Below the pieces are notes generated by a model. That model searched no databases. It was not told the origin of the DNA and saw nothing but the letters and a program-made list of their open reading frames with translations. The translations under genes were made by a program, and so were the position numbers. This document shows, one piece after another, positions 27,315 through 36,891 of a DNA stretch of 64,000 bases. The stretch is from assembly GCA_003056245.1 (NCBI GenBank), contig MVDH01000001.1, positions 739,679 to 803,678 on the forward strand. The letters are read 5' to 3'. Source of the DNA: Cellvibrio sp. 79. Its GTDB lineage: Bacteria > Pseudomonadota > Gammaproteobacteria > Pseudomonadales > Cellvibrionaceae. Each line of letters starts with the position of its first letter. The first letter of the stretch is position 1.

Positions 27315-28805
27315 ATGGCAAATCAAAAGACTTCAATAACACCATCCGCGCGGACATTAATGGTGCAAGGCACCACTTCGGATGCCGGTAAATCTACCTT
27401 GGTCGCTGCGTTGTGCCGCATCCTGAAAAATCGCGGTGTGTCGGTTGTGCCATTCAAACCACAGAACATGGCTTTGAATTCTGCGGTGACTATTGATGGC
27501 GGTGAGATTGGCCGTGCACAAGCGTTGCAGGCCCAGGCTGCAGGGTTAGAGCCGCATACGGATATGAATCCCATCCTGATAAAACCCACGAGCGATACCA
27601 AAGCGCAAATTATTGTGCAAGGAAAAGCCATCACCGATATGGATGCTGCCGTTTATCACGATTACAAAACCCGCGCGATGGAATTTGTGCTGGATTCACA
27701 CCAACGGTTGCAACAGCAGTATCAGATTATCGTGGTAGAAGGAGCAGGAAGCCCGGCGGAAATTAATTTACGCGATCGCGATATAGCGAATATGGGTTTT
27801 GCCGAAGCAGTCGATTGCCCAGTCATTTTAATTGCAGATATTGATCGCGGCGGAGTGTTTGCACATTTGGTGGGCACATTGGAATTATTAAGTGAATCCG
27901 AGCGCGCGCGCGTGATTGGTTTTGTGATTAATCGTTTTCGCGGCGATATAGGTTTGCTGCAATCAGGCCTGGATTGGCTGGAACAAAAAACCGGTAAACC
28001 GGTGCTGGGTGTTATCCCGTATTTGCATGGGTTGTATCTGGATGCAGAAGATGCGCTTACGAATAATGCACGCAAGGTCGACGCAAAATTACGTGTGGCA
28101 GTATTAGCGTTGCCACGTATATCCAACCATACCGATTTTGATGCGTTGCGTTTACATCCGCAGGTGGATTTTAGTTGGGTAGGACCAAATCAAAAAATAC
28201 CCGGTTGCGATTTATTAATTGTTCCCGGCAGCAAAAATGTTCGTGCTGACCTGCAATTTTTGTGTGAACAAGGATGGGATATCCAGATTAAAACCCACCT
28301 GCGCTATGGCGGAAAATTAATGGGAATTTGCGGCGGTTTTCAAATGTTGGGCGAGCAAATTCATGATCCTTTGGGGATTGAATCTACGCCCGGGAGTTCG
28401 AGTGGATTAGGTTATTTTGCACTGTCGACACAGTTGGAAGCCCATAAACAATTACAGCAACGGCACGGTTTTTTATGGGATAAAAATTCGGCTGTAGCGG
28501 GTTATGAAATTCATTGCGGTGTCAGCCAGGGCGAAGCGTTGTGCAAACCTGTTTGCTATTTATATCAGGGTGATGAGTTGGTAGCAGAAGGAGCCTTGAG
28601 CAATGATGGTCAAATTCTGGGAACGTATCTCCATGGAATTTTTGATCAGCCTGTTGCACTCGTCACGCTGCTAGCCTGGGCCGGGTTGCAAGCTGCTGAA
28701 ACGCTGTCCCTCAATGAACTGCGCGAGCAATCGCTGGAGCGTTTAGCGGCGGAAGTGGAAGCAGCACTTGCGCCGGAGTTTTTATCAATCTGGTCCCACA
28801 CCTGA
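27315..28805 (+). CDS. cobQ: Cobyric acid synthase
   Basis: A 496-residue glutamine-dependent amidotransferase that amidates adenosylcobyrinic acid a,c-diamide to cobyric acid. The N-terminal ATP-binding domain has [13 protein letters not shown], followed by NPILIKP and [12 protein letters not shown]. The C-terminal class-I glutamine amidotransferase has the nucleophile Cys in [10 protein letters not shown] and the His in GTYLHGIFD. The start is ATG 27315 because MANQKT leads straight into the domain. It stands alone: the rest of the cobalamin pathway is not in the window, so a role in late assembly or salvage is the safest reading. Confidence 0.94.
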   Translation: MANQKTSITPSARTLMVQGTTSDAGKSTLVAALCRILKNRGVSVVPFKPQNMALNSAVTIDGGEIGRAQALQAQAAGLEPHTDMNPILIKPTSDTKAQIIVQGKAITDMDAAVYHDYKTRAMEFVLDSHQRLQQQYQIIVVEGAGSPAEINLRDRDIANMGFAEAVDCPVILIADIDRGGVFAHLVGTLELLSESERARVIGFVINRFRGDIGLLQSGLDWLEQKTGKPVLGVIPYLHGLYLDAEDALTNNARKVDAKLRVAVLALPRISNHTDFDALRLHPQVDFSWVGPNQKIPGCDLLIVPGSKNVRADLQFLCEQGWDIQIKTHLRYGGKLMGICGGFQMLGEQIHDPLGIESTPGSSSGLGYFALSTQLEAHKQLQQRHGFLWDKNSAVAGYEIHCGVSQGEALCKPVCYLYQGDELVAEGALSNDGQILGTYLHGIFDQPVALVTLLAWAGLQAAETLSLNELREQSLERLAAEVEAALAPEFLSIWSHT

Positions 28806-28902
28806 GTGAATAATCCAGAAAACCGGCAAGGAAAATTTTAACGGTTATACTTTCAAGAGTTTGTGCGCCAATCCAGAGGGATTGCGATTCAAGGAGCGCG
28901 TT

Positions 28903-30153
28903 ATGCGACTGATTTTCGTAATAATATTGTTGGGCATTGCTATCACGTCGCGGGCTGAGCCTGGAGATAATGAAGATCCCGTTGTTGGTACTCAGGCGGT
29001 TAATCTTGCAACCAACATTTCATCAGCGTTTAGTTCGGACCTGCCCACTGGAACGGGTCAGAGTTTGTTACCGCATTTGCAATGTATTTTTTCTGATATG
29101 AAACGCGATTTTACCGTGCAGGTTATGCCTTGGCGCCGCGCTTATCAGGATGTAAAAAGCAATCGTATCGATGGTTTTTTTACTGCAATTCCCATGCGGC
29201 AGGTTGATCCCTATGCAGTGCTTTCCGCCCCCATGGTATTGGAAAACTGGTACTGGTTTTGGCGCAGTGACACTATCGCGCCGGAATCATGGCGTGAAGG
29301 ATACAAGCTCGGTTCTATTCTGGGAAGCCAGCAGGAAACCTGGTTGGGCGAGACCGGATACACCGTGGATATGAGTGCGAATAACTTGCCGCAATTGATT
29401 AAATTATTACAAGGTAAACGGATTGATGTGATTCTGGCGGATCGCGAACATTTTATTCGTGCCGCAAAAGAATTGAAATTAAACCCTGATAATTTCCAGT
29501 CACGCTTTTTTCGGTATGTGCCGCTCGGTGTTTATTTCAATGAGCAATTCCTGAATAACAACCCGGCATTTTTATCGGTTTTCAATACCACTATCAATAA
29601 ATGTGCAACAGGGCATTTTGCCGTTTCCGATTATGAGAAGCAGCAAATCCGTGAATTATTGCAACGTAAAATTGAGCGCTGGAAGCGTTTGCCGAAGTTG
29701 GAAGAATTACTGCGTTCCCAAAATGCGAAAACTAAACGCTTGAGTAATGGAGACATTCAGGAGCGAGATAAAAAGTGGCGCACTGCCTTTCAAGCACATG
29801 ATTTTGCGTACCCGATTAAACTGATTGACCAGGAGTTATCGGCGCAACTGCGTGAAATAAAAAAACAATCCCAGGATGTTATTACCGAAATTATTGTGAC
29901 TGATGCTCGCGGCTTGAATCTGGCCATTAGCGATATGACTTCGGATTATTGGCAAGGTGATGAAGAAAAATTTACTGGAGCCTACGATAAACCGGCAACG
30001 ACACTTTATTTTGGCGATATCAATTACGATGAGTCCACCAAGCGTTTTCAAATCCATATTAGTGTGCCGTTATATACCGAGGAGAAATTTGAACCGCTGG
30101 GGGTAATGGTTTTTGGTGTGGATGTAGAGAGAATTTTATCGCAAGCGCAATAA
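28903..30153 (+). CDS. Exported binding-protein / sensor-like two-domain protein
   Basis: A 416-residue protein with a signal peptide (MRLIFVIILLGIAITSRA). The first part (about 35-245) is an SBP_bac_3-like fold (LQCIFSDMKRDFTVQVMPWRR, DGFFTAIPMRQVDPYAV, GKRIDVILADREHF). After a charged linker comes a region (about 300-415) resembling an extracellular PDC/Cache sensor (IIVTDARGLNLAISDMTSDYW, then VPLYTEEKFEPLGVMVFGVD). No kinase, cyclase or membrane anchor follows. Start 28903 has AAGGAG. I do not know a named family for this combination; the second-domain call is by motif resemblance only. Confidence 0.65.
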   Translation: MRLIFVIILLGIAITSRAEPGDNEDPVVGTQAVNLATNISSAFSSDLPTGTGQSLLPHLQCIFSDMKRDFTVQVMPWRRAYQDVKSNRIDGFFTAIPMRQVDPYAVLSAPMVLENWYWFWRSDTIAPESWREGYKLGSILGSQQETWLGETGYTVDMSANNLPQLIKLLQGKRIDVILADREHFIRAAKELKLNPDNFQSRFFRYVPLGVYFNEQFLNNNPAFLSVFNTTINKCATGHFAVSDYEKQQIRELLQRKIERWKRLPKLEELLRSQNAKTKRLSNGDIQERDKKWRTAFQAHDFAYPIKLIDQELSAQLREIKKQSQDVITEIIVTDARGLNLAISDMTSDYWQGDEEKFTGAYDKPATTLYFGDINYDESTKRFQIHISVPLYTEEKFEPLGVMVFGVDVERILSQAQ

Positions 30154-30166
30154 TATTTACTTTTAT

Positions 30167-30196
30167 AAAAAACGGCCGCAATTGCGGCCGTTTTTT
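30167..30196. terminator. Bidirectional rho-independent terminator
   Basis: A palindromic stem of about 11 bp or more (AACGGCCGCAATTGCGGCCGTT in two halves), with A-run before and T-run after, lies between convergent genes ending at 30153 and 30224. It can serve both strands. Confidence 0.85.
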
Positions 30197-30223
30197 ATCG
30201 CGCGGAAAATATTACACAAATGT

Positions 30224-31588
30224 TTATTTAATATCGCAAGCTGCCGCCGCCACGCCATTTTGCTTGAATAGTGCCCATTCCTGCATCGCGATTTGCATTT
30301 GCAGTGACGTGTCCATATTCATCGCATCGGGATAGTTGCCACCGGTGTAGCCTTGCGGGAATTGAATGGTTTGGAAATATTCGACGTTGTCCTGGCTGTA
30401 TTGCGTGCAAAGACCTTCAAATCCAAACACGGGTGGACCATAAGTTCCTTCGGAGAACGTGTAGCCGGCGGTATTGGCAAACGCGCCGCCATGGCAAGAG
30501 AGGCATGAGCTGAGTTTATTATCTACCGGGCCGGCAAGGCGGCCATTGCAACCGTAATGTTCAAAAGCGCTAATGGATTTATTCAACACACTTTGACGCG
30601 CGGGAATTGATTCTGCTTTGGGAACGGCGGGGAACGTCCAGGAATCCATGCCCCATTGCAAACCAACGGGTTTTAAATTGTCCCATACGGTTTTGCCTTT
30701 GCCGTCAATATAAGCAAAGGTGCCGTAAACCCAGCGGCTGGGTGAGCGTTCATCGACAACGGCAACATCGACTTGCACGAGGCGAACGGTTTGTACTTCG
30801 CGTTTGCATTGGAATTTATTATCGACTTCAACATGGCGATCGGCCTGCCATTCCGGGCTGCCTTTTAAATAGGAAACTTCTTCCGGGGTTGCGGTGGTAA
30901 ATAAAAATTTCACTACCACTGTACCTTGCATAAACGGCATGCCTTTCGTAGCTTTAACTCCGTTGATGGTTTCAATATTGGGCGTGCCTTTTTTGCTCCA
31001 GCTTTGGCCAATGGTATAACCGCCATAGCTGTTGTACATACCGACAGCCCAGGTTTCAAAACCTTGTTCATTGCCCGGTGTTGCACCGATGAGTGAATGC
31101 AAACCCAATCGCTCTTCGCCATAAAAATCGGTGATAACGGCGGTGCGCTCATTTGTTAAACCATGCACAAATTCGCGCCCGGTGTGTTTATCGAATGCCA
31201 TCCAGGGAATATGGAACCATTCGGTTTTGCCGTTCACTTGTACTTTAAATCCTTCCTGATTATTTAAATCAGGAGTCTGGCCCTTTTTTACATAATCGAG
31301 AATTGCATTGATGTAATTATCGTAAACACCTCCGTCTTTCCACACTGGAATTCCGGCATCGGTAAAATTTGTTTTAGTGGGCAAATCAATTCCCAACCAG
31401 GGACATTCAGCAACGCCACAGGGCTCTGGTTTTTTTTGCGGATAATCATGGCTTAATTTAAATGTTGGCCCTTGCCAACTTGCCGGAGCAGGCACCGCTG
31501 CGTTGCGATAGGCTTCGGTTTTAGCACTTTCTGCAAGTGCGCCACTGGCTGCAATACTGCAGACAATGGCAAAGATTGCTCGTTTCAT
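30224..31588 (-). CDS. Exported single-heme c-type cytochrome-like protein of unknown family
   Basis: A 454-residue periplasmic protein with signal peptide MKRAIFAIVCSIAASGALA. It has one covalent heme motif, CLSCH, near residue 363, and about eight other Cys. The upstream 340 residues do not look like a standard cytochrome domain (ECPWLGIDLPTKTNFTDAG, VTSYL-type segments, many Trp). This may be a substrate-facing or catalytic domain fused to a heme module, but I do not recognise it. It follows the nucleoside hydrolase gene by 62 bases on the same strand. An electron-transfer or oxidoreductase role is an inference from the heme motif only. Confidence 0.7.
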   Translation of the reverse strand: MKRAIFAIVCSIAASGALAESAKTEAYRNAAVPAPASWQGPTFKLSHDYPQKKPEPCGVAECPWLGIDLPTKTNFTDAGIPVWKDGGVYDNYINAILDYVKKGQTPDLNNQEGFKVQVNGKTEWFHIPWMAFDKHTGREFVHGLTNERTAVITDFYGEERLGLHSLIGATPGNEQGFETWAVGMYNSYGGYTIGQSWSKKGTPNIETINGVKATKGMPFMQGTVVVKFLFTTATPEEVSYLKGSPEWQADRHVEVDNKFQCKREVQTVRLVQVDVAVVDERSPSRWVYGTFAYIDGKGKTVWDNLKPVGLQWGMDSWTFPAVPKAESIPARQSVLNKSISAFEHYGCNGRLAGPVDNKLSSCLSCHGGAFANTAGYTFSEGTYGPPVFGFEGLCTQYSQDNVEYFQTIQFPQGYTGGNYPDAMNMDTSLQMQIAMQEWALFKQNGVAAAACDIK

Positions 31589-31650
31589 AACAAGATCCTG
31601 CTTAAAAAATATAAAGTATAAAAATATAAAAGGGCGATAAGTAAGGGCAC

Positions 31651-32673
31651 CTAGCTGGCAATTACTTCCAGGAACGTGCTGTACACCGCGCTGGCGTTTG
31701 CCGTTAATGCAACATTCACGGCATGGCCATTTTTCTGGTCGACAATGATCATTCCCGATTTATCATTTTCCTCATCGAGCTCTTGTTCAACGCGAATGGA
31801 AAATGATTCGGTGGTGATAAGTTCGGGATTGGTAATTACGCACGCGGCGAGTGGGTCCCAAAAATCCAGATAAGCGCCAATTCCACCTTTGATGGTGCTG
31901 CTCTCTAACACTTCCGTCAGAAAGTTCGCGATGGGATTATTAATTTTTGCCAGCCGTGCAACAAAATCTTTGGTGATAGGAACTTGTGATGTTGCATTCA
32001 ATGCGACCAATGTAATGGGAATTCCGCTGGAAAAAATTTCCTGCGCTCCGCGTACATCGACAAAAATATTCCACTCAGCGACTTTATTGGTGTAGTAAGG
32101 ATAATTTTGCATGGTCGGGAGAATATTTCCTAATGCTCCCGGCGTTACAAATTCCGGCAACAGGTTGCCGCCCATCATCACAATATGTTCCAGATTTTTA
32201 TCCAGTGCTGCTTGTAATTCAGGATCAGTTTTAGCCGAGTCGAACAACCGCCCCCAATTTGAACCCCCACCAATGCACAAGAGTGTGGTTGGTGCATCAC
32301 TGTTAATAAAATAATTGCGCAAAAACAGCTGGGCATCTTCCAATATTGCGGTGGGGTTTTCTCCGGGAAAGTCAGCATCGTAATGTGCGTCGGCTGCGTC
32401 CCTGGCGTCACCAGGAAATGTATTGCTATAAATCATCGGCGCTTTTGCGCCTTTTGCAATGGGAATTGTTAAAGCATCCGGCGTGTTGAGCATTGTCAAC
32501 ATATTGCTGATATTGCGCACACCTGGCGTTAAGTGAACATCACCAGTGCCTGTAACGGTAATGCCGGTCACTTCAATGGCAGGATGCTTGAGTAAATACA
32601 GCATCGCCATGTAATCATCAAAATCTGCATCGGTATCAATTAAAACACGGATTTTGTTTTCATCTTTTTTCAT
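31651..32673 (-). CDS. Inosine-uridine preferring nucleoside hydrolase family protein
   Basis: A 340-residue enzyme of the nucleoside hydrolase (IUNH) family, which cleaves the N-glycosidic bond of ribonucleosides. The calcium-binding aspartate cluster is at the N-terminus (LIDTDADFDDYMAML), a variant of the usual DTDPGxDD. TLLCIGGGSNWGRL, IVMMGGNLLPE and the late DFWDPLAACV aspartate are also present. There is no signal peptide, so it is cytoplasmic. Substrate preference cannot be read from the sequence. Confidence 0.88.
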   Translation of the reverse strand: MKKDENKIRVLIDTDADFDDYMAMLYLLKHPAIEVTGITVTGTGDVHLTPGVRNISNMLTMLNTPDALTIPIAKGAKAPMIYSNTFPGDARDAADAHYDADFPGENPTAILEDAQLFLRNYFINSDAPTTLLCIGGGSNWGRLFDSAKTDPELQAALDKNLEHIVMMGGNLLPEFVTPGALGNILPTMQNYPYYTNKVAEWNIFVDVRGAQEIFSSGIPITLVALNATSQVPITKDFVARLAKINNPIANFLTEVLESSTIKGGIGAYLDFWDPLAACVITNPELITTESFSIRVEQELDEENDKSGMIIVDQKNGHAVNVALTANASAVYSTFLEVIAS

Positions 32674-32753
32674 AACGAATCCTTATTTTTGGAAATATTT
32701 TTTAAAGGGTCCGCAAGTTAACAAACTTCCTGTTGCGCGGTATTCATTGCAAG

Positions 32754-32833
32754 CCTCAAGCGAAGCAAGCGTCAAAAAGGATAGTTGCTGAATTGATGAT
32801 GGGTTATTACGTGTTATTACGCAACGCTTGAGG
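32754..32833. repeat. Separated 9-bp inverted repeat in an intergenic region
   Basis: CCTCAAGCG (32754-32762) and CGCTTGAGG (32825-32833) form a perfect inverted pair 62 bases apart, upstream of the nucleoside hydrolase and downstream of ettA. It may be a looped operator or an RNA stem. Apart from the terminator at 32906-32941 I see nothing else in this roughly 270-base gap. Confidence 0.3.
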
Positions 32834-32905
32834 GCGTGTTATGGATATCAACAACAACGTCAGGAAAAATGAAAAGGTGATGGCGGGCGATAATTAAGAT
32901 CAGTG

Positions 32906-32941
32906 AAAAAAAGAGACCGCCAGTTGGCGGTCTCTTTTTTT
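32906..32941 (-). terminator. Rho-independent terminator after ettA
   Basis: An 11-bp stem AGAGACCGCCA / TGGCGGTCTCT with a 2-base loop is flanked by A-runs and T-runs on both sides, 3 bases past the ettA stop on the minus strand. Confidence 0.88.
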
Positions 32942-32943
32942 GT

Positions 32944-34608
32944 TTAACCTTTAAGCGGTTTGTATTTCATCCGCTGTGGTTGGGCATTTTGGCCTTTGCG
33001 CTTGATCAGGTCTTCGTGGTAGTCGGTGTAGTTACCTTCAAAGAACACGATATCCGAATCACCTTCATACGCGAGGATATGCGTTGCAATACGGTCAAGG
33101 AACCAGCGATCATGCGAGATCACCAGCGTGCAGCCGGGGAATGCCAGGATCGCATCTTCCAAGGCGCGCAGGGTTTCGATATCCAGGTCGTTTGACGGTT
33201 CGTCGAGTAACAATACGTTCGCGCCTTGCTTCAATGTATTGGCTAAATGGAAACGGCCGCGCTCACCGCCGGAAAGCTCGCCCACACGTTTTTGTTGATC
33301 GGAACCTTTGAAGTTAAAGCGGCCGATGTAAGAACGTGAAGACACTTCATAGTTACCAATCTTGAGGATATCGGAACCATCCGACACTGCTTCCCACACG
33401 GTTTTGTTGTTGTCGAGGTTATCGCGGCTTTGGTCAACAAAAGCGACTTTAACGGTTTCACCGATTACAACTTCGCCGCTATCGGGTTTTTCCTGCCCGG
33501 CAATCATCCGGAAAAGGGTGGATTTACCTGCGCCGTTACCGCCGATGATTCCCACTACCGCGCCTTTGGGCACAGTGAGGCTCAGGTTATCGATCAACAG
33601 GCGATCGCCGTACGCTTTGGAGACGTTATGGAATTCAATAACCTTATCGCCCAAACGCTCACCCGGCGGAATGTAGATTTCGTTGGTTTCGTTGCGCGCC
33701 TGGAATTCTTGTGATTGCAATTCATCAAAACGCGCCAAACGCGCCTTACTCTTGGCCTGACGGCCTTTGGGGTTTTGGCGAACCCATTCCAGTTCTTGTT
33801 TCAGGGCCTTTTGATGCGCCGCTTCACTGCGTTGTTCTTGCGCTAAACGGGCTTCTTTCTGCTCCAGCCAACTGGAGTAGTTACCTTCGTATGGGATGCC
33901 GTGGCCACGGTCCAATTCCAGAATCCAGCTAGCGGCATTATCCAGGAAGTAACGATCGTGGGTGATCGCCACGACGGTGCCGGTAAATTTTTGCAGGAAC
34001 TGCTCCAGCCAGAAAACGGATTCCGCGTCCAAATGGTTGGTCGGTTCGTCGAGCAACAACATGTCCGGGCGTGAGAGCAGCAAACGGCAAAGAGCCACGC
34101 GGCGTTTTTCACCACCGGAAAGTTTGGTTACATCGGCATCCCACGGCGGTAAACGCAGTGCATCGGCTGCTACTTCCAGGGTGTGATCCAGGTTATGGGC
34201 ATCCCACGCCTGGATGATGTCCTCGCACAATGCTTGTTTTTTGGCGAGATCATCAAAATCCGCATCGGCTTCCGCGTAAGCTGCGTAAATACGATCCAGC
34301 TCCGCCAGCGCATCAACGGCTTCACGTACGCCATCTTCCACATTGCCACGCACGTCTTTGGCGGGGTCGAGTTGCGGTTCTTGCGGCAAATAACCTACTT
34401 TGATGCCGGGCATCGGGCGGGCTTCGCCGTTAAAGTCCTGGTCTACGCCGGCCATAATTTTGAGCAGGGTAGATTTACCGGAACCGTTCAGACCCAATAC
34501 ACCAATCTTGGCGCCGGGGAAAAAGGACAGGGAAATATCTTTCAGGATTTCGCGCTTGGGCGGCACTATTTTGCCCAAGCGGTGCATGGTGTATACGTAT
34601 TGAGCCAT
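32944..34608 (-). CDS. ettA: ABC-F translational throttle protein EttA
   Basis: A 554-residue cytoplasmic ATPase that binds the ribosomal E site and gates entry into elongation according to energy state. Two ABC domains: Walker A GLNGSGKSTLLK and GGNGAGKSTLFR; signatures LSGGEKRRVALC and LSGGERGRFHLA; Walker B LLLDEPTNHLD and LLLDEPSNDLD. A linker with the arm typical of EttA lies between them. Start 34608 (MAQYVYTMHRLGK) gives the length of E. coli EttA; the frame to 34656 is not needed. Monocistronic, with its own terminator. Confidence 0.96.
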   Translation of the reverse strand: MAQYVYTMHRLGKIVPPKREILKDISLSFFPGAKIGVLGLNGSGKSTLLKIMAGVDQDFNGEARPMPGIKVGYLPQEPQLDPAKDVRGNVEDGVREAVDALAELDRIYAAYAEADADFDDLAKKQALCEDIIQAWDAHNLDHTLEVAADALRLPPWDADVTKLSGGEKRRVALCRLLLSRPDMLLLDEPTNHLDAESVFWLEQFLQKFTGTVVAITHDRYFLDNAASWILELDRGHGIPYEGNYSSWLEQKEARLAQEQRSEAAHQKALKQELEWVRQNPKGRQAKSKARLARFDELQSQEFQARNETNEIYIPPGERLGDKVIEFHNVSKAYGDRLLIDNLSLTVPKGAVVGIIGGNGAGKSTLFRMIAGQEKPDSGEVVIGETVKVAFVDQSRDNLDNNKTVWEAVSDGSDILKIGNYEVSSRSYIGRFNFKGSDQQKRVGELSGGERGRFHLANTLKQGANVLLLDEPSNDLDIETLRALEDAILAFPGCTLVISHDRWFLDRIATHILAYEGDSDIVFFEGNYTDYHEDLIKRKGQNAQPQRMKYKPLKG

Positions 34609-34863
34609 GGGGCTTAACCTCGCGGTGTGACGATTGTGTGAACATAAAATCGCCAATATCAGGGAATAAATTTCGCGGGCGTACTATAAAGAAAGCCTTG
34701 CAGTAGTGAAAGCCGGATTGGGCCTGGAGGATAAAATCATTTGGTAAATTGCCCGGATTATCTCGCACGTTGTTGTTATAAGTCCCTGCAAGATTATTCG
34801 TCATCTGGCTAAACATTCGCCCCCTTTTAAAGAAATAGGGGGCGACGCGCGGAAACGGTATGG

Positions 34864-36618
34864 CTACTCTGCATTATTGACCTCTCTTAGGGTGAATGCT
34901 TCATCGGCTCGGAGCGAGCCGGATTGCAATGGCGATGGCTGGAGCGGTTGTTGCGATTTTTTTGGGGGAGCAGAAACAAAAAATGTTGCAGTGACTTTCC
35001 CTCCGGTTGAGTTCCTTTCGGCCAGACTCTGAAATGAAGAAATACTGTTTATTATTTCCATTCCTTTAGTGGATAAGGTGTCGGCGGTAAAGATATTTCT
35101 GGAAAGCAAAGGATTTGTGAAAATTTGGGTGATGGCGTCATAAGAGATCATATGTATCAACAGATCACCAAATAATTTTCCATCATTTGCTTCTTGCGCG
35201 AATAAACCAGGAAGAAATTCCAGCGCATTAATGTCACCGTTGTAAATCCTGGATAGTGCTCCAGTTAAATTTTTATCGTTGGACAGCTCTTCGAAACCCG
35301 TTAATCTTTTAAGTTGAAATTGCTCCCGATAATCATTGTAGGAGCGCAGTCTGAAATCCCTCGCCATTTTCAAACTGAATTCCTCCGCTTGCCAGAGAAA
35401 CGCCGGAGTGTTTTGTAAGCCGATTTTGCCTGCTGGTTGACTGGAGAGATCTGTTATCACGCTATCCAAACCTTGTTGTTCAAACAGGGCATTGTTAAAG
35501 CGATAATCCCATGTCGATGAATTATTAAAGGTAATGGTATCTGGCACCATGCTGTGCCAGCGATAAAGCAGGTTAAATTCAACCGCTATCCAGTTCGGGC
35601 GATACCAGGATTGCGTTTCGGAAAAACTGCAATCCAGTTTGAAATTGGATCTGCCGGAAATGTGATTAATGTATTCTTCCAATGTTAATTTCAACAATAT
35701 CGCGATATTAATGAGTCGTGCGGTTTGAAATATCCGTTCATTAAAATAGTCTGGATCACTGGCATTCCATGCGGGATCGTACTGATAGGCGGTAACCAGT
35801 TCATCGCAAATTTTATTGTGTTGTCGTAAAAATAATGTGGTATACGCAATATAGCCGACAGAAGAGTTACCGTTTTCCAGACCCGTTACATAAAGATCTT
35901 TTTTGCGTTCGGCGCCGTTTGAGATTTTGCTTAGGAAATTATCCTGTGCGGTGATGAACTCCGTTAATTCTTCATACTCTTTTTTTACCATTAAATTTCC
36001 CTGGGCGTCGGTGGTGTACAATAAATCGGGATATTCCTCACCGCCGATCTTGCGTGCCTTTAGTTTTCCAGAACCGGGTTGGCGTAATTTTCTTGTGACA
36101 CTTTCAGTCAACCCGTAAATCTGGCAAAGATCAACCTCGTGATTTGAAGTGTTTTTGCGCCGGTCAGTCATGTCGGTGCGTAGAACACTATCGGTAAGCC
36201 ATTGCGCAAAAAACATAAAAAACAAACTATTTCTATCGGTTTTTGGTTCGACATCTACCGGGAGTTTGAATAATTCGGCTAACGCTTTTATTTCAGGTAA
36301 TTGCCTGGCGCCTGTGCTTGGCGCTATATGGCGACTATAAAATTTTTTGTTGGTGAGCGAATGCCAGGAAGTGTAATCACTAATCAGGCCGTTAGCTGAT
36401 GGGGCGGGTTGCATTGTATCGTGGTGCCATAAGCTAAATCGTCTCGGTCTGGGATCTGTTAGTGTAGCCAGGCGGTTAATTACAAATCGATTAATGTATT
36501 TGCCCAGCACCGGAGTGTTCCAGGCTAAAAGCAGTGCGTGTGTACTTACCCATTTTTTCACTGTAGCGATAACGGGGGTAGATTCAATAATGTGTTGTAT
36601 CTTCCTGAATAGACTCAT
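34864..36618 (-). CDS. Cyclooxygenase-like animal heme peroxidase/dioxygenase
   Basis: A 584-residue protein of the animal heme peroxidase superfamily, closest in pattern to prostaglandin H synthases and bacterial fatty-acid dioxygenases. Landmark matches to COX occur in order: SWHSLTNKKFYSRHIAP (COX SWEAFSNLSYYTR), FFAQ, VDLCQIYG, LRQHNKICDEL, IFQTARLINI, EFNLLYRWHSMVPD (COX EFNxLYHWHPLxPD). Tyr352 and His355 match COX Tyr385 (oxygenase radical) and His388 (proximal heme ligand). The distal pair is altered: Gln139 is kept, but Asp143 stands where COX has His207. No EGF domain and no signal peptide; the N-terminal amphipathic region may bind membrane. Divergent from two LuxR-type genes. It probably oxygenates unsaturated fatty acids; unproven. 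Confidence 0.85.
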   Translation of the reverse strand: MSLFRKIQHIIESTPVIATVKKWVSTHALLLAWNTPVLGKYINRFVINRLATLTDPRPRRFSLWHHDTMQPAPSANGLISDYTSWHSLTNKKFYSRHIAPSTGARQLPEIKALAELFKLPVDVEPKTDRNSLFFMFFAQWLTDSVLRTDMTDRRKNTSNHEVDLCQIYGLTESVTRKLRQPGSGKLKARKIGGEEYPDLLYTTDAQGNLMVKKEYEELTEFITAQDNFLSKISNGAERKKDLYVTGLENGNSSVGYIAYTTLFLRQHNKICDELVTAYQYDPAWNASDPDYFNERIFQTARLINIAILLKLTLEEYINHISGRSNFKLDCSFSETQSWYRPNWIAVEFNLLYRWHSMVPDTITFNNSSTWDYRFNNALFEQQGLDSVITDLSSQPAGKIGLQNTPAFLWQAEEFSLKMARDFRLRSYNDYREQFQLKRLTGFEELSNDKNLTGALSRIYNGDINALEFLPGLFAQEANDGKLFGDLLIHMISYDAITQIFTNPLLSRNIFTADTLSTKGMEIINSISSFQSLAERNSTGGKVTATFFVSAPPKKSQQPLQPSPLQSGSLRADEAFTLREVNNAE

Positions 36619-36891
36619 TGTCGTAGCCTCTTTTGACTGGAATAGACCGGAGCAAGTTATTGCGGTTTATTGAAAACGATTGGAAATTTTGCGTAGGTGA
36701 ATGATGGCTTTGGGATGAAAGTGTTTAATATTTCGACATACAAAAATGCTGCTGGATTAATGCAACTGTTGCTATTGCAGCTTAGTTTTATAAGAACTTT
36801 TTACTCATCCCCCATATAGGTGGCATTTGTCTATTATTTGGATTAATCTCAAATAGATTGCTTCTTCAACAGGGCACGGATGGTTTGATTG
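36619..36891. promoter_or_regulatory. Divergent control region, COX-like gene / LuxR-type regulators
   Basis: This 273-base AT-rich gap must hold promoters for both directions. I see a loose inverted repeat TGCAA-N9-TTGCA around 36761-36779 and a GATTAATC palindrome near 36841. Neither is strong enough to name as the operator. No hairpin terminator or small gene is seen. Confidence 0.4.

Noticed and set aside
34183-34617. Plus-strand frame opposite ettA
   Set aside because: A shadow frame; EttA is unambiguous on the minus strand.
36761-36779. LuxR-type binding box in the COX-like/LuxR intergenic region
   Set aside because: The TGCAA/TTGCA repeat is short and could be chance; it is not strong enough to call.
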